A model generated the notes under the pieces. The model worked only from the letters and a program-made list of their open reading frames with translations, was not told the DNA's origin and made no database searches. Source: JALOAD01 sp023228995 [NCBI: Candidatus Muiribacterium halophilum] (lineage in GTDB: Bacteria; Muiribacteriota; Muiribacteriia; Muiribacteriales). From it: a stretch of DNA of 25,534 bases. Shown here in pieces: positions 16,440 through 24,115 of the stretch (within the stretch, counting starts at the first letter, position 1; every line of letters begins with the position of its first letter). The DNA lies in NCBI GenBank assembly GCA_023228995.1, contig JALOAD010000029.1, forward strand, positions 1 through 25,534. Reading direction: 5' to 3'. The translations under genes and the position numbers were made by a program.

Positions 16440-19400
16440 GTGAAGAGTAGTGCTTTATTAAGAACAAATACAGGTTTGACAACTAATGTTAAAATAATGA
16501 TTAATAGTAATTATAAATTATCTTTAAGTAGTATAGAATCTGATATTGAATTATCAAATAGTAAATATAGAAAAGTATCTTTTAATAAAAAATCATATTA
16601 TGATGATTTATTAACACATTTTTATGATGGACTACCATCTGATATAGCTTTTAGTATAGCTTATGATAATGATGTAGATTCAATGAGTACAAATTACTCT
16701 GAACAATATGATGATCTATATCAATATGGTGCTAAAAATATATCAAATAATAAAGAATATGATGAAGATTATGAATATTTTGCACCATTATATATCGGAA
16801 ATACTTTACCATCAAATTTTATAATATTTAGGATAGATGGTAGTGGAATTGAAGAGATTAACAAAGATAATTTCAGAACTAATATATTAAGGAAATTAAA
16901 AACTATAAAATTATTTGACTTATCTAAAAATACATATTTGGGAGAATGGTTAGATATGAATTATATTAATAATTCTTTCTTTCCATTATCTCCTTTTGAA
17001 ATGAATTATTCTAATTTAGAATTTTCAAAGTGGAATGGAATAGATTATGAAAATGGTGGTTATATAAGTAAATCCATTTTTTTAGAAAGTGTAATCAATC
17101 ATGAAAAAGAAATATATGAATTTGAAAAATATATTTTCAATGGATATAAAAATAATAAGATAGTTTTCCCAAATATACTTAATATGTCATTTTTATTTAG
17201 TGATAGTCCTTTACCATGGACTATTAATAGATATTATGGATTTTATTTAGATAGTATGGATATAGTCACTAAAGTTTCTATATTTAAGACCCCTGAATTG
17301 AAAAGTGTTACTGTTGTAGATAATTATTTGATATCAAATGGTGATCCTTTTGTAGATGGATATAAAGAAACAAATAAAATTGAATATCTTGGTGAATACT
17401 ATAATGTAACTAAGATAATTGAATATGGAGATGATATTTTACAACCAACAATAGTTGGTGATGTGATAATAGAACAATATAGACCAGAAGAAATAATTAA
17501 ATATAAAATAATATCTGATACCCCATTAGATGGTAAAGAAAATTTATTCAATAAAAATACAATATCAATTATAGATAATAAGATAATTGGTCTTGATATA
17601 GATATGAGTGTGGCTGATGTTTGGTTAATTGAAATAGATGGTTTATATTATAATTTAATTAATAACAATGATGAAGTATTTATAAATAGTGATTATATAT
17701 TCAATAGTGATGATAATTCATATACTTATAATAACATTATTAAAAATATAGATATAACAAAACCTAATAGTTTTAATATTTTTAAGTTAAAATTCACTGA
17801 TATTAAAGATTTTGATACAAGAATTATAGACACTGAGTATTCTAAATATGAATATGAGAAGAAAGATACACTAACATTAACAGATGAATCAAAAATGTAT
17901 TTAGTTAATTTAGATAGTAAATCAAATCCAAAAAATTATGATGATTTTTATTTCAATGAAGATGTAGTTAATATACCAGTTTCTTCTGAATATACTGCTA
18001 ACTATGAAACATTTAAGATTACTAATAATGAACTTTCTGATATATGGAGAAAAAACCCAGTATATTGTAGATGGTGTTTTCAAAACTCATTAAGTGCTAA
18101 TGATATGCCTTATCTATTGAACAATTCCCTTTTATTTGAGGATTTTAATAGAACTACTAACCCATATAATGTAATACCAAATAGAATTGATAGAAATTTA
18201 GATTATTTCTATACAATTAATTCATCAACTGCTTCATATACACATCATACTTTACATATTGAAAAAATAAAAGATGGTGAAATAGATACTAATTTTAACT
18301 TTGAATTAAATAAATACATATCTAATGAAAATGATTATTTTAGTGAAATATTTGATGCGAATGTAGTATTTGGGGATTATAATAAAAATGTTAAGAAATA
18401 CTCTGTATTCAACCATGGTAATTTACATTTACCTAATATAACTCTTTTTAGAGGAATGAAATATTTGATATATGATGTTTCAAGTACCAATAAATCAAAA
18501 AATAATATTAATTTACAAGCATCAAATTTATATGCAGATTATAAGTTTTCTATATTATTATCTAAAAATAATTATGATATAGATCTAACTGGTAAATTAA
18601 TTGAAATTGATAATCAGATGGATTGGACTATCATAGATGAATGGGAAATGGATAAACAATACAAAACAAATGATATAGTAATTAAAGATAATATATTATA
18701 TACCGCTATACAAGATAATATAATAACCAGCCCTATATCTGCTAATTTAATACCTTCAGCCCCTTATAATACTCCTGAATATTGGTCTTTATATGAAAAT
18801 AATAATTCAATATTTTGGTATCCGGATAGATTTTATAATATTGATGATTATGTATATAATGATAATTATTATGTATGTATAGATAATTTATCGGTGGAAG
18901 ATTTTTGGAATCCTAAAAATATATATGCTAGTGGTAGTGTAGTATTATTTAATGATAAATATTACACATCTACTATAGATAATAATAAACACAGACCTGA
19001 TTATAAAATACCATATGATGTAAATATTACAAAAAATGAAGATAGAAGTATTTCATTAGGTTATGATGTATATGATGTTTTAGGTGATTATTTTTGGGTT
19101 GCTACTCAATCAAGTGCACCAAAATGGAAAACTATTGAAATTTGGAACCCTGGTTTATCATATAATAGTGGTAGTTACATAATACATAATGATATATTAT
19201 ATAAAAGTACAGTATTAACAAGTGAAGAACCTGGTATTTCTTCTAATTGGATTAAAATTTATAGTTTAGTACCTGATACTAATATGAAATATAAACCAAA
19301 TAATAATCCAATTATAAGAATGAATAATGCATATTATTTAATAAACAGCAATTCAACTAATTCTACCATACAAAATGGTATTAATATTTATATTAATAAA

Positions 19401-20210
19401 AAATGGAAAAATATTTTAATTAATATAAATATATCAGATAATACTATCCCTAATATATCAAATAGTGATCGTGATGATTTGTATACATCTTTAAGTGAAA
19501 AATTAACTTTACACAATTTCAATAAATGTTTAAGTGATATATCAAACAAATATGATTTTGCAGATACATTAAAATATGTAATATTAGATGATGATATTAA
19601 AGTATATGATTATAATAATATGAATAATATACCTTGTTTTATAGTAACTGAGTTACCTGATAAAGTAACAATGGAACATGATTCATTAAGTTATATTCCA
19701 ATTAAATTACCAATTGTTCTAAAACCTAAAAAAATATTAGACAATATTAAGAATGATTTATCAAATTTGAATTATTATAATAATATACCAATTTCAGCAA
19801 ATATTACAAATAATTTAGAAATGTCTTTAGATATACCTAATTATAATAGTATGAATAATATTACAAAAGATATCATATATAGATATAGTGGTTTTTATAT
19901 GCCATTATTATATGATATACAATTGTTTGATAATAATTATTTATTTAATGTATCTTTGAGTGATTTTGGAATAATAAAGGAAAGAAAAATTAGAAAAATT
20001 AATCATAAAGGTTCTATACTAAGATTAGCAAATTCAACTGAATATAAATCTATTTATCCAATGGTGCAAGAATTTGGTTATGATGTAGTTGATGATTTTA
20101 TATTTAAGTCTCCTTGGGATTTAAGATATCATTATATCACTAATAATATAATAACCAAACCATCTAATAATTATATGGATGTAAAAATAGGAAAAATAAA
20201 TATATTATAA
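16440..20210 (+). CDS. Very large tail/baseplate-type protein with CBM5/12-like modules
   Basis: A 1256-residue protein starting with GTG at 16440; a TAA codon directly upstream in frame makes this the earliest possible start, and the conserved-looking SALLRTNTGLTTNVKIMI follows at once. The N-terminal two thirds are rich in Asn, Tyr and Asp and not recognised. At about 725-940 lie four units with the pattern W-x-Y/W-x-G/N-D-x-V-x-Y-x(2)-Y-x-A/S, for example EWEMDKQYKTNDIVIKDNILY and IWNPGLSYNSGSYIIHNDILY, each ending near a W or YW. This matches the chitin/cellulose-binding CBM5/12 type fold. The rest returns to unrecognised sequence. No enzyme motif was seen. It sits between two other structural-type genes, 1 base before the next ATG. 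Baseplate or tail protein is inferred from context and size; the sugar-binding modules are a pattern call. Confidence 0.7.
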   Translation: MKSSALLRTNTGLTTNVKIMINSNYKLSLSSIESDIELSNSKYRKVSFNKKSYYDDLLTHFYDGLPSDIAFSIAYDNDVDSMSTNYSEQYDDLYQYGAKNISNNKEYDEDYEYFAPLYIGNTLPSNFIIFRIDGSGIEEINKDNFRTNILRKLKTIKLFDLSKNTYLGEWLDMNYINNSFFPLSPFEMNYSNLEFSKWNGIDYENGGYISKSIFLESVINHEKEIYEFEKYIFNGYKNNKIVFPNILNMSFLFSDSPLPWTINRYYGFYLDSMDIVTKVSIFKTPELKSVTVVDNYLISNGDPFVDGYKETNKIEYLGEYYNVTKIIEYGDDILQPTIVGDVIIEQYRPEEIIKYKIISDTPLDGKENLFNKNTISIIDNKIIGLDIDMSVADVWLIEIDGLYYNLINNNDEVFINSDYIFNSDDNSYTYNNIIKNIDITKPNSFNIFKLKFTDIKDFDTRIIDTEYSKYEYEKKDTLTLTDESKMYLVNLDSKSNPKNYDDFYFNEDVVNIPVSSEYTANYETFKITNNELSDIWRKNPVYCRWCFQNSLSANDMPYLLNNSLLFEDFNRTTNPYNVIPNRIDRNLDYFYTINSSTASYTHHTLHIEKIKDGEIDTNFNFELNKYISNENDYFSEIFDANVVFGDYNKNVKKYSVFNHGNLHLPNITLFRGMKYLIYDVSSTNKSKNNINLQASNLYADYKFSILLSKNNYDIDLTGKLIEIDNQMDWTIIDEWEMDKQYKTNDIVIKDNILYTAIQDNIITSPISANLIPSAPYNTPEYWSLYENNNSIFWYPDRFYNIDDYVYNDNYYVCIDNLSVEDFWNPKNIYASGSVVLFNDKYYTSTIDNNKHRPDYKIPYDVNITKNEDRSISLGYDVYDVLGDYFWVATQSSAPKWKTIEIWNPGLSYNSGSYIIHNDILYKSTVLTSEEPGISSNWIKIYSLVPDTNMKYKPNNNPIIRMNNAYYLINSNSTNSTIQNGINIYINKKWKNILININISDNTIPNISNSDRDDLYTSLSEKLTLHNFNKCLSDISNKYDFADTLKYVILDDDIKVYDYNNMNNIPCFIVTELPDKVTMEHDSLSYIPIKLPIVLKPKKILDNIKNDLSNLNYYNNIPISANITNNLEMSLDIPNYNSMNNITKDIIYRYSGFYMPLLYDIQLFDNNYLFNVSLSDFGIIKERKIRKINHKGSILRLANSTEYKSIYPMVQEFGYDVVDDFIFKSPWDLRYHYITNNIITKPSNNYMDVKIGKINIL

Positions 20211-20211
20211 T

Positions 20212-20901
20212 ATGAGAAGAAGTTATATATCACCAGAATTTAATACATATCCTACTTATGGTACTTATAATATAGATGAAAAAAGTAATTTTTTTGGATC
20301 TTGCTTATTGGAGATTGAAAATAATATAATAATATCTAATCAAAATATAATATATCATCAAAAGGATACAAATGAACAAATAGATTTAAGTAATGAATCA
20401 TCATTAGAACCTATCATATATTCTGCAGAAGAAGATATGTTATCTAATCATATTATAAGTATTGATAAAACACAATCAACATATCAAAAAGAGTCTAATA
20501 CCAAATGGAATATACAAATAGACTTAAAAAACATTTTAAGTAATTATATATTCAGTCAGATGAAATATAATAGATCTTTTGAAGGATTAACTAATAATTT
20601 AATAGTAAATAATGATGTTAATTCAACTTTATCTAAATATATTAATAATAATATTATTAATAAGTATAAATATTATTCAATTGAATTTTATATTAAATAT
20701 AATGATTTAAGTAATACTCATAATCTAAAATATAAACCTAATTGGAATCTTAATATAGTTAATAATGATAATAGAATGACAAAAATTGAAAGTGAGTTAT
20801 TAATGAATAATTATTCACTTAATTTAACATTTTCACAAGAAAAGTCTTCAGAATCATATAATTTTGATTATTATTTTAATATTTTATTCAATAAAATATA
20901 A
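20212..20901 (+). CDS. Structural-type protein of unknown function
   Basis: A 229-residue protein starting MRRSYISPEFNTYPTYGTYNIDEKSNFFGSCLLEIENNI, its ATG 1 base after the previous stop, so translation is very likely coupled. It is rich in Asn, Ser, Tyr and Ile like the large protein before it, with alternating hydrophobic strands and no cysteine pair, catalytic motif, signal peptide or membrane segment. The C-terminal half (YYSIEFYIKYNDL..., YKPNWNLNIVNND) looks beta-rich. I do not recognise the family. Tight coupling with the 1256-residue protein suggests it assembles with that protein in the baseplate or tail. It is followed after 13 bases by the hairpin that covers the next start codon. 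Confidence 0.65.
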   Translation: MRRSYISPEFNTYPTYGTYNIDEKSNFFGSCLLEIENNIIISNQNIIYHQKDTNEQIDLSNESSLEPIIYSAEEDMLSNHIISIDKTQSTYQKESNTKWNIQIDLKNILSNYIFSQMKYNRSFEGLTNNLIVNNDVNSTLSKYINNNIINKYKYYSIEFYIKYNDLSNTHNLKYKPNWNLNIVNNDNRMTKIESELLMNNYSLNLTFSQEKSSESYNFDYYFNILFNKI

Positions 20902-20914
20902 ACTATTTATATAT

Positions 20915-20940
20915 TTTTCCATATATAAATATATGGAAAA
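20915..20940 (+). promoter_or_regulatory. Perfect hairpin covering the start codon of the UVR-motif gene
   Basis: TTTTCCATATAT (20915-20926) and ATATATGGAAAA (20929-20940) form a 12-bp perfect stem with a 2-base loop in the DNA (in RNA the top pairs would open to give a normal loop). The ATG at 20933-20935 lies within the right arm, so the start would be hidden in the folded message. The left arm begins 13 bases after the preceding stop. It is not a terminator: no U-tract follows. Confidence 0.6.
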
Positions 20941-21322
20941 TGAAGATTTATATACAGCATTGACTATTTTTCTTAAATTATTTAAGAATCGACCAAATCA
21001 TTTGGCTAAGTTCTTATTAGATAATAATGTCTTAACTGAAGATATAATCAAAAAACTTAAAAATAGTGATAAACTTAAAAAAATGAGATCTGATGATATT
21101 AAAGAAATTAATAATATGAATTTCAAAGATATATCACAAATGGATAATTTTTATAATTCTTTTATTGATGATATAAATCAACTTTACCATAATAAAAATA
21201 TAGAAGAAATAACTAAGGAGCTAAATGATAAACTAGATAAACTAGTAACAGAGGAAGAATATATTAAAGCAGCTAAACTTAGAGACTATATGAAAAGAAA
21301 TAAAATTAAACGAATTAATTAA
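20933..21322 (+). CDS. Small protein with C-terminal UVR (UvrB/UvrC-type) motif
   Basis: A 129-residue protein. The frame is open further upstream, but a start at 20864 would overlap the previous gene by 38 bases and add an odd hydrophobic 23-residue leader, so MENEDLYTALTIFLKLF at 20933 is preferred. The N-terminal ~85 residues are helical and unrecognised (KFLLDNNVLTEDIIKKLKN). Residues about 90-125 contain LNDKLDKLVTEEEYIKAAKLRDYM, matching the UVR helical-hairpin motif of UvrB, UvrC and McsA-like proteins (E-x-Y/F-x2-A-A-x-L-R-D), which mediates protein-protein contact. No nuclease or zinc motif is present. The gene lies 10 bases before the S1-domain gene and should share its transcript. 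The partner is unknown; repair, stress-protein and RNA-related roles are all possible. Confidence 0.75.
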   Translation: MENEDLYTALTIFLKLFKNRPNHLAKFLLDNNVLTEDIIKKLKNSDKLKKMRSDDIKEINNMNFKDISQMDNFYNSFIDDINQLYHNKNIEEITKELNDKLDKLVTEEEYIKAAKLRDYMKRNKIKRIN

Positions 21323-21331
21323 ATATTAAAT

Positions 21332-22426
21332 ATGAATACAACAATAATTGGCAATGAGGCATTAGCATATGTCTTTGATGAAGTTAATTTTTCATCAAAA
21401 AATAAAAAAAATAATAAACAATCTAATTCATTCAATGAAATTGAAAAAATGTATAATTTAGATTCAATTACAATCCCAACTAAAGGTCAAATTGTATTAG
21501 CTAAATACATTGGAATGACATCTGGGCAATTTGTTTTTAGTGTTTCTGGTTATAAAGATGAAATTAGAATTGATAATAGATTATCTGAATCTAAATACTT
21601 AAAAAATCTAAATATTGGAGATGAAATTGATGTACTAATCTCTGATGTAGATAATAATAACTTTATGATTAAAGGTAGTGTATCTTCAATCTATGAATCT
21701 AAAGCTCATGCAGATTTGAAATCAATTTATGAGGGAACACCAGTTAAGGCTTTTATTAAATCCTTAAATCCAGCTGGTTATGAAGTAGAAATTTTACATA
21801 AAGGGGTTACTTTAGCGGCTTTTATGCCAAATACCTTAGCAGGTATTAATAAATTATATGATCCTAATATCATTGTTGGGGAAACATTTGAAGTGATGGT
21901 TGAATCATATTCAATATCAGAGGGAACTTATATTGTGAGTAGACGTAAATATTTACAAACTCTTATTCCAGAAGCAATTAAACAATTATATACAAATACT
22001 ATATATACTGGTAGAGTAACTGGAACAACACCATTTGGAGTTTTTGTAGAATTCAATGAATGTCTTACTGGTATGATACATAAAGCAAATATTGATGAGG
22101 CATGGGTTGATAAATTTGATACTATTAAACCTGGTTTTTTAATTGATTTCTACATTAAAGAAATAATTAAGGATAAGATTATTCTCACTCAAAATCTTAA
22201 AGAAACATTGTGGGATACTATTAAACTAAATCAGATAATCGAGGGAACTATTAAAGATACTAAAGTTTTTGGAGTATTGGTTTATTTAGATGAAGAAACA
22301 GTTGGACTTATCCCATCATCTAAATTGGAGAAAAATGTTAAATATAATAATGGAGATAAAATCAAAGTTAGAGTAACTGACAGTGATAGATCAGTTAGAA
22401 AGATTTATTTAGCAATAGTAAAATAA
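21332..22426 (+). CDS. S1-domain RNA-binding protein (ribosomal protein S1-like)
   Basis: A 364-residue cytoplasmic protein built of four S1-type OB-fold units. Unit 1 is about 51-115 (KGQIVLAKYIGMTSGQFVFSV). Unit 2 is about 130-210, divergent (GTPVKAFIKSLNPAGYEVEI). Unit 3 is about 222-287, the best match (IYTGRVTGTTPFGVFVEF... LTGMIHKANI). Unit 4 is about 297-364 (IIEGTIKDTKVFGVLVYL... VGLIPSSKL). The N-terminal 50 residues are a low-complexity leader (SSKNKKNNKQSNSFNE). S1 units bind single-stranded A/U-rich RNA; the host S1 unwinds mRNA structure for the 30S subunit. A phage copy could favour phage messages, mimic or titrate host S1, or join a replicase-like complex. It sits behind the UVR gene and ends at a strong terminator. 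The S1 call is firm; the role is inferred. Confidence 0.9.
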   Translation: MNTTIIGNEALAYVFDEVNFSSKNKKNNKQSNSFNEIEKMYNLDSITIPTKGQIVLAKYIGMTSGQFVFSVSGYKDEIRIDNRLSESKYLKNLNIGDEIDVLISDVDNNNFMIKGSVSSIYESKAHADLKSIYEGTPVKAFIKSLNPAGYEVEILHKGVTLAAFMPNTLAGINKLYDPNIIVGETFEVMVESYSISEGTYIVSRRKYLQTLIPEAIKQLYTNTIYTGRVTGTTPFGVFVEFNECLTGMIHKANIDEAWVDKFDTIKPGFLIDFYIKEIIKDKIILTQNLKETLWDTIKLNQIIEGTIKDTKVFGVLVYLDEETVGLIPSSKLEKNVKYNNGDKIKVRVTDSDRSVRKIYLAIVK

Positions 22427-22428
22427 TT

Positions 22429-22455
22429 AAAAAGCCACTTAATTGTGGCTTTTTT
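22429..22455 (+). terminator. Rho-independent terminator after the S1 gene
   Basis: AAAAAGCCAC (22429-22438) pairs with GTGGCTTTTT (22445-22454) around a 6-base loop, with a T6 tract at 22450-22455. It begins 2 bases after the S1-gene stop. Confidence 0.92.
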
Positions 22456-22542
22456 GAATTTTAATTTGTATATGTCTAATAATATTACTATATTTGCAAA
22501 TAAAAATATAAATATGAAATATGGAAGTTATTAGTTTAATAA
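22449..22542 (+). repeat. 94-bp perfect direct repeat, copy 1 (terminator tail, promoter, leader, first codons)
   Basis: Identical base for base to 23245-23338 (offset 796). It covers the 3' arm of the terminator, the TTTG and TATATTTG boxes, the leader and the first 22 bases of the gene (MEVISLI). Similarity drops sharply at 22543. A small out-of-frame ORF, MKYGSY (22514-22534), overlaps the start in both copies. Confidence 0.95.
22465..22496 (+). promoter_or_regulatory. Bacteroidota-type promoter of paralog 1
   Basis: TTTG (22465-22468) and TATATTTG (22489-22496) are separated by exactly 20 bases, a full match to the phylum consensus. Transcription would start near 22503, leaving a leader of about 18 bases before the ATG at 22521. 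Confidence 0.9.
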
Positions 22543-23225
22543 GTAATAAAAAATTGGTAAAAGGTGGTATATATAAAGTTAAAGTAATAAAAAATAGTCA
22601 GGAATATACTACTAATGGAAGATATAATGGGGTTGTTTTATTAGAAAAGTATGGATCATATAATGCAAATTATTTTACTACAATAGATGGTAAAGATTTA
22701 CCATCTATTGATTATGGTAGTTATACGGAATGTGATAGTGATATTAGGATTGAAGTAGGAGATATTTTAATACCCCTATATGATAATCTTAGAACTTTAA
22801 GAAAAGGTGAAAAATATAGAGTGGTTGAAGTGATAAAGGGGAATCATTATAATACATTCTGTAAAGTTAAGTTTGAAGGAATAAATAGATTTTATGAATA
22901 TACATATTGGAGATATGAAGTATTATCAAAATCTGAGGTTAGAGATATGTTATTAGACAATTTGACCGATAATATTAAATTAGATATACTTACTACAGTT
23001 AAATCTAAATTAGATTTAGCTACAGACAAAAAATATGAATTAATTAAGCTTATATGTAAAGGCATTTCTGATCCATATTATAATACATTACCCCTTATTG
23101 AATGGATCTGTGATAAAGTAGATAAATCATATAATGTGAAGAAAGAAGATTTTGATCCACTTATGGAAATGTCATTAAAAGAAATTATAGAAATTTTTGA
23201 AAAAAATAATAATATATCAAAATAA
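22521..23225 (+). CDS. Unknown protein with two SH3-like units, tandem paralog 1
   Basis: A 234-residue protein not recognised by family. It shows an internal repeat of a small-barrel pattern: residues about 10-62 (KKLVKGGIYKVKVIKN... GSYNANYFTTIDGKDLP) and about 80-135 (LRTLRKGEKYRVVEVIKG... CKVKFEGINRFYEYTYW). The shared L-x-KG-x-Y-x-V core is typical of SH3-like or KOW-like barrels. The C-terminal ~95 residues are helical (SEVRDMLLDNLTDNIKLDI..., DPYYNTLPLIEWICDKV). It has no signal peptide or membrane segment. The start at 22521 is set by the leader repeat and the identical MEVISLI of paralog 2, 91 bases past its stop. Each copy has its own strong host-type promoter, as expected for an early host-interaction gene. 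Binding to nucleic acid or a host protein is only a guess. Confidence 0.8.
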   Translation: MEVISLISNKKLVKGGIYKVKVIKNSQEYTTNGRYNGVVLLEKYGSYNANYFTTIDGKDLPSIDYGSYTECDSDIRIEVGDILIPLYDNLRTLRKGEKYRVVEVIKGNHYNTFCKVKFEGINRFYEYTYWRYEVLSKSEVRDMLLDNLTDNIKLDILTTVKSKLDLATDKKYELIKLICKGISDPYYNTLPLIEWICDKVDKSYNVKKEDFDPLMEMSLKEIIEIFEKNNNISK

Positions 23226-23251
23226 AAAAGCAACTTAAATGTGACTTTTTT
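23225..23251 (+). terminator. Degenerate terminator copy between the paralogs
   Basis: AAAAAGCAAC (23225-23234) faces GTGACTTTTT (23241-23250) over a TTAAAT loop. Compared with the copy at 22429 each arm carries one substitution, giving two adjacent mismatches in the stem, so termination is probably leaky and paralog 2 may also be read from the first promoter. Confidence 0.5.
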
Positions 23252-23338
23252 GAATTTTAATTTGTATATGTCTAATAATATTACTATATTTGCAAATAAA
23301 AATATAAATATGAAATATGGAAGTTATTAGTTTAATAA
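23245..23338 (+). repeat. 94-bp perfect direct repeat, copy 2
   Basis: Identical to 22449-22542. It contains the second promoter, the leader and the first 22 coding bases of paralog 2. The gene bodies downstream have diverged clearly in both DNA and protein. Confidence 0.95.
23261..23292 (+). promoter_or_regulatory. Bacteroidota-type promoter of paralog 2
   Basis: TTTG (23261-23264), 20-base spacer, TATATTTG (23285-23292); identical to the promoter of paralog 1 as part of the 94-bp repeat. Confidence 0.9.
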
Positions 23339-24024
23339 ATAATAGAAGATTAGTAAAAGGTGGTAAATATATAGTTGAAAGACTTTATAATAGTAAAGGA
23401 TTTAGAACTAGACGATATTATAATAATAGAGGTTCAATTACATTGAAAATATATGGAGATCATTATCCAGACCAATTTACAACATTAGATGGTAAACCTT
23501 TACCAGATATTGACATAGATTATGATCCAATAGAGAATGAAGAAGAAACAATTAAAGTTGGTGATATTTTGATACCTAAAACAGATAATCTAAAAACTCT
23601 AAGAAAGGGTAAAAAATATAGAGTAATTGAAGTAGAGAAACATACTTATACATATTCGAATTGTTGTAGAGTTAAATTTGAGGGATTAAACAGATTTTAT
23701 CATTATTCTTATTGGAATTATGATAAAATACCACATTCTGAAGTTAGAGATATGGTATTAGATAGTTTGTTTGATGATACTAAAATGGATATAATCACTG
23801 AAGTTAAGTCTAAAATGGATATAGCATCTGATAAAAATTATGAATTAATTAAGATTTTAGGTAAAGGTATGTGTGATCCATATTATAATACTTTATCATT
23901 TATAGATTGGGTATGTACCAGAGTTGGAAAATCACATAATGTAAAAGAAAAGGATTTTGAACCATTGATGAAATTAACATTAGAAGAAATTATAGAAATT
24001 ATTCACAAAAACAATAATATATGA
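23317..24024 (+). CDS. Unknown protein with two SH3-like units, tandem paralog 2
   Basis: A 235-residue paralog of the preceding gene with the same layout. The first barrel-like unit is at about 10-65 (RRLVKGGKYIVERLYNSKGF... YPDQFTTLDGKPLPDID), the second at about 80-137 (LKTLRKGKKYRVIEVEKH... CRVKFEGLNRFYHYSYW), and a helical tail follows (SEVRDMVLDSLFDDTKMDI... DPYYNTLSFIDWVCTRV). The most conserved parts between the two are the KG-x-KYRV core, the FEG-x-NRFY turn, SEVRDM and DPYYNTL, which should mark the functional surface. Loops of the first unit differ most (RTRRYYNNRGS against TTNGRYNGVV), which could reflect different partners. It ends 62 bases before a strong bidirectional terminator. 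Function is unknown. Confidence 0.8.
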   Translation: MEVISLINNRRLVKGGKYIVERLYNSKGFRTRRYYNNRGSITLKIYGDHYPDQFTTLDGKPLPDIDIDYDPIENEEETIKVGDILIPKTDNLKTLRKGKKYRVIEVEKHTYTYSNCCRVKFEGLNRFYHYSYWNYDKIPHSEVRDMVLDSLFDDTKMDIITEVKSKMDIASDKNYELIKILGKGMCDPYYNTLSFIDWVCTRVGKSHNVKEKDFEPLMKLTLEEIIEIIHKNNNI

Positions 24025-24086
24025 TAAATATTTCAATTATGATACTTTCTACATCTTCAATGATAAAACAGAATTTAGTAAGTAAG

Positions 24087-24115
24087 AAAAAAGCCACTCT
24101 ATAGTGGCTTTTTTT
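24087..24115. terminator. Bidirectional terminator between convergent genes
   Basis: AAAAAAGCCACT (24087-24098) pairs perfectly with AGTGGCTTTTTT (24103-24114) over a 4-base loop, with T7 on the plus side (24109-24115) and an equivalent T6 on the minus side. The minus-strand HD gene ends inside it: the stem encodes the last residues KKPL and the TAG stop lies at 24101-24099, partly in the loop. The core GCCAC/GTGGC is the same as at 22434-22449. Confidence 0.92.

Noticed and set aside
16255-16482. Minus-strand 75-codon hydrophobic ORF
   Set aside because: It is the antisense of the end of one structural gene and the start of the next, both well supported; the hydrophobicity comes from complementing A-rich codons.
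20864-20932. Upstream start of the UVR-motif gene giving a hydrophobic 23-residue leader
   Set aside because: It would overlap the preceding gene by 38 bases and the extra residues look like translated A/T-rich intergenic DNA; MENEDLY is a better start.
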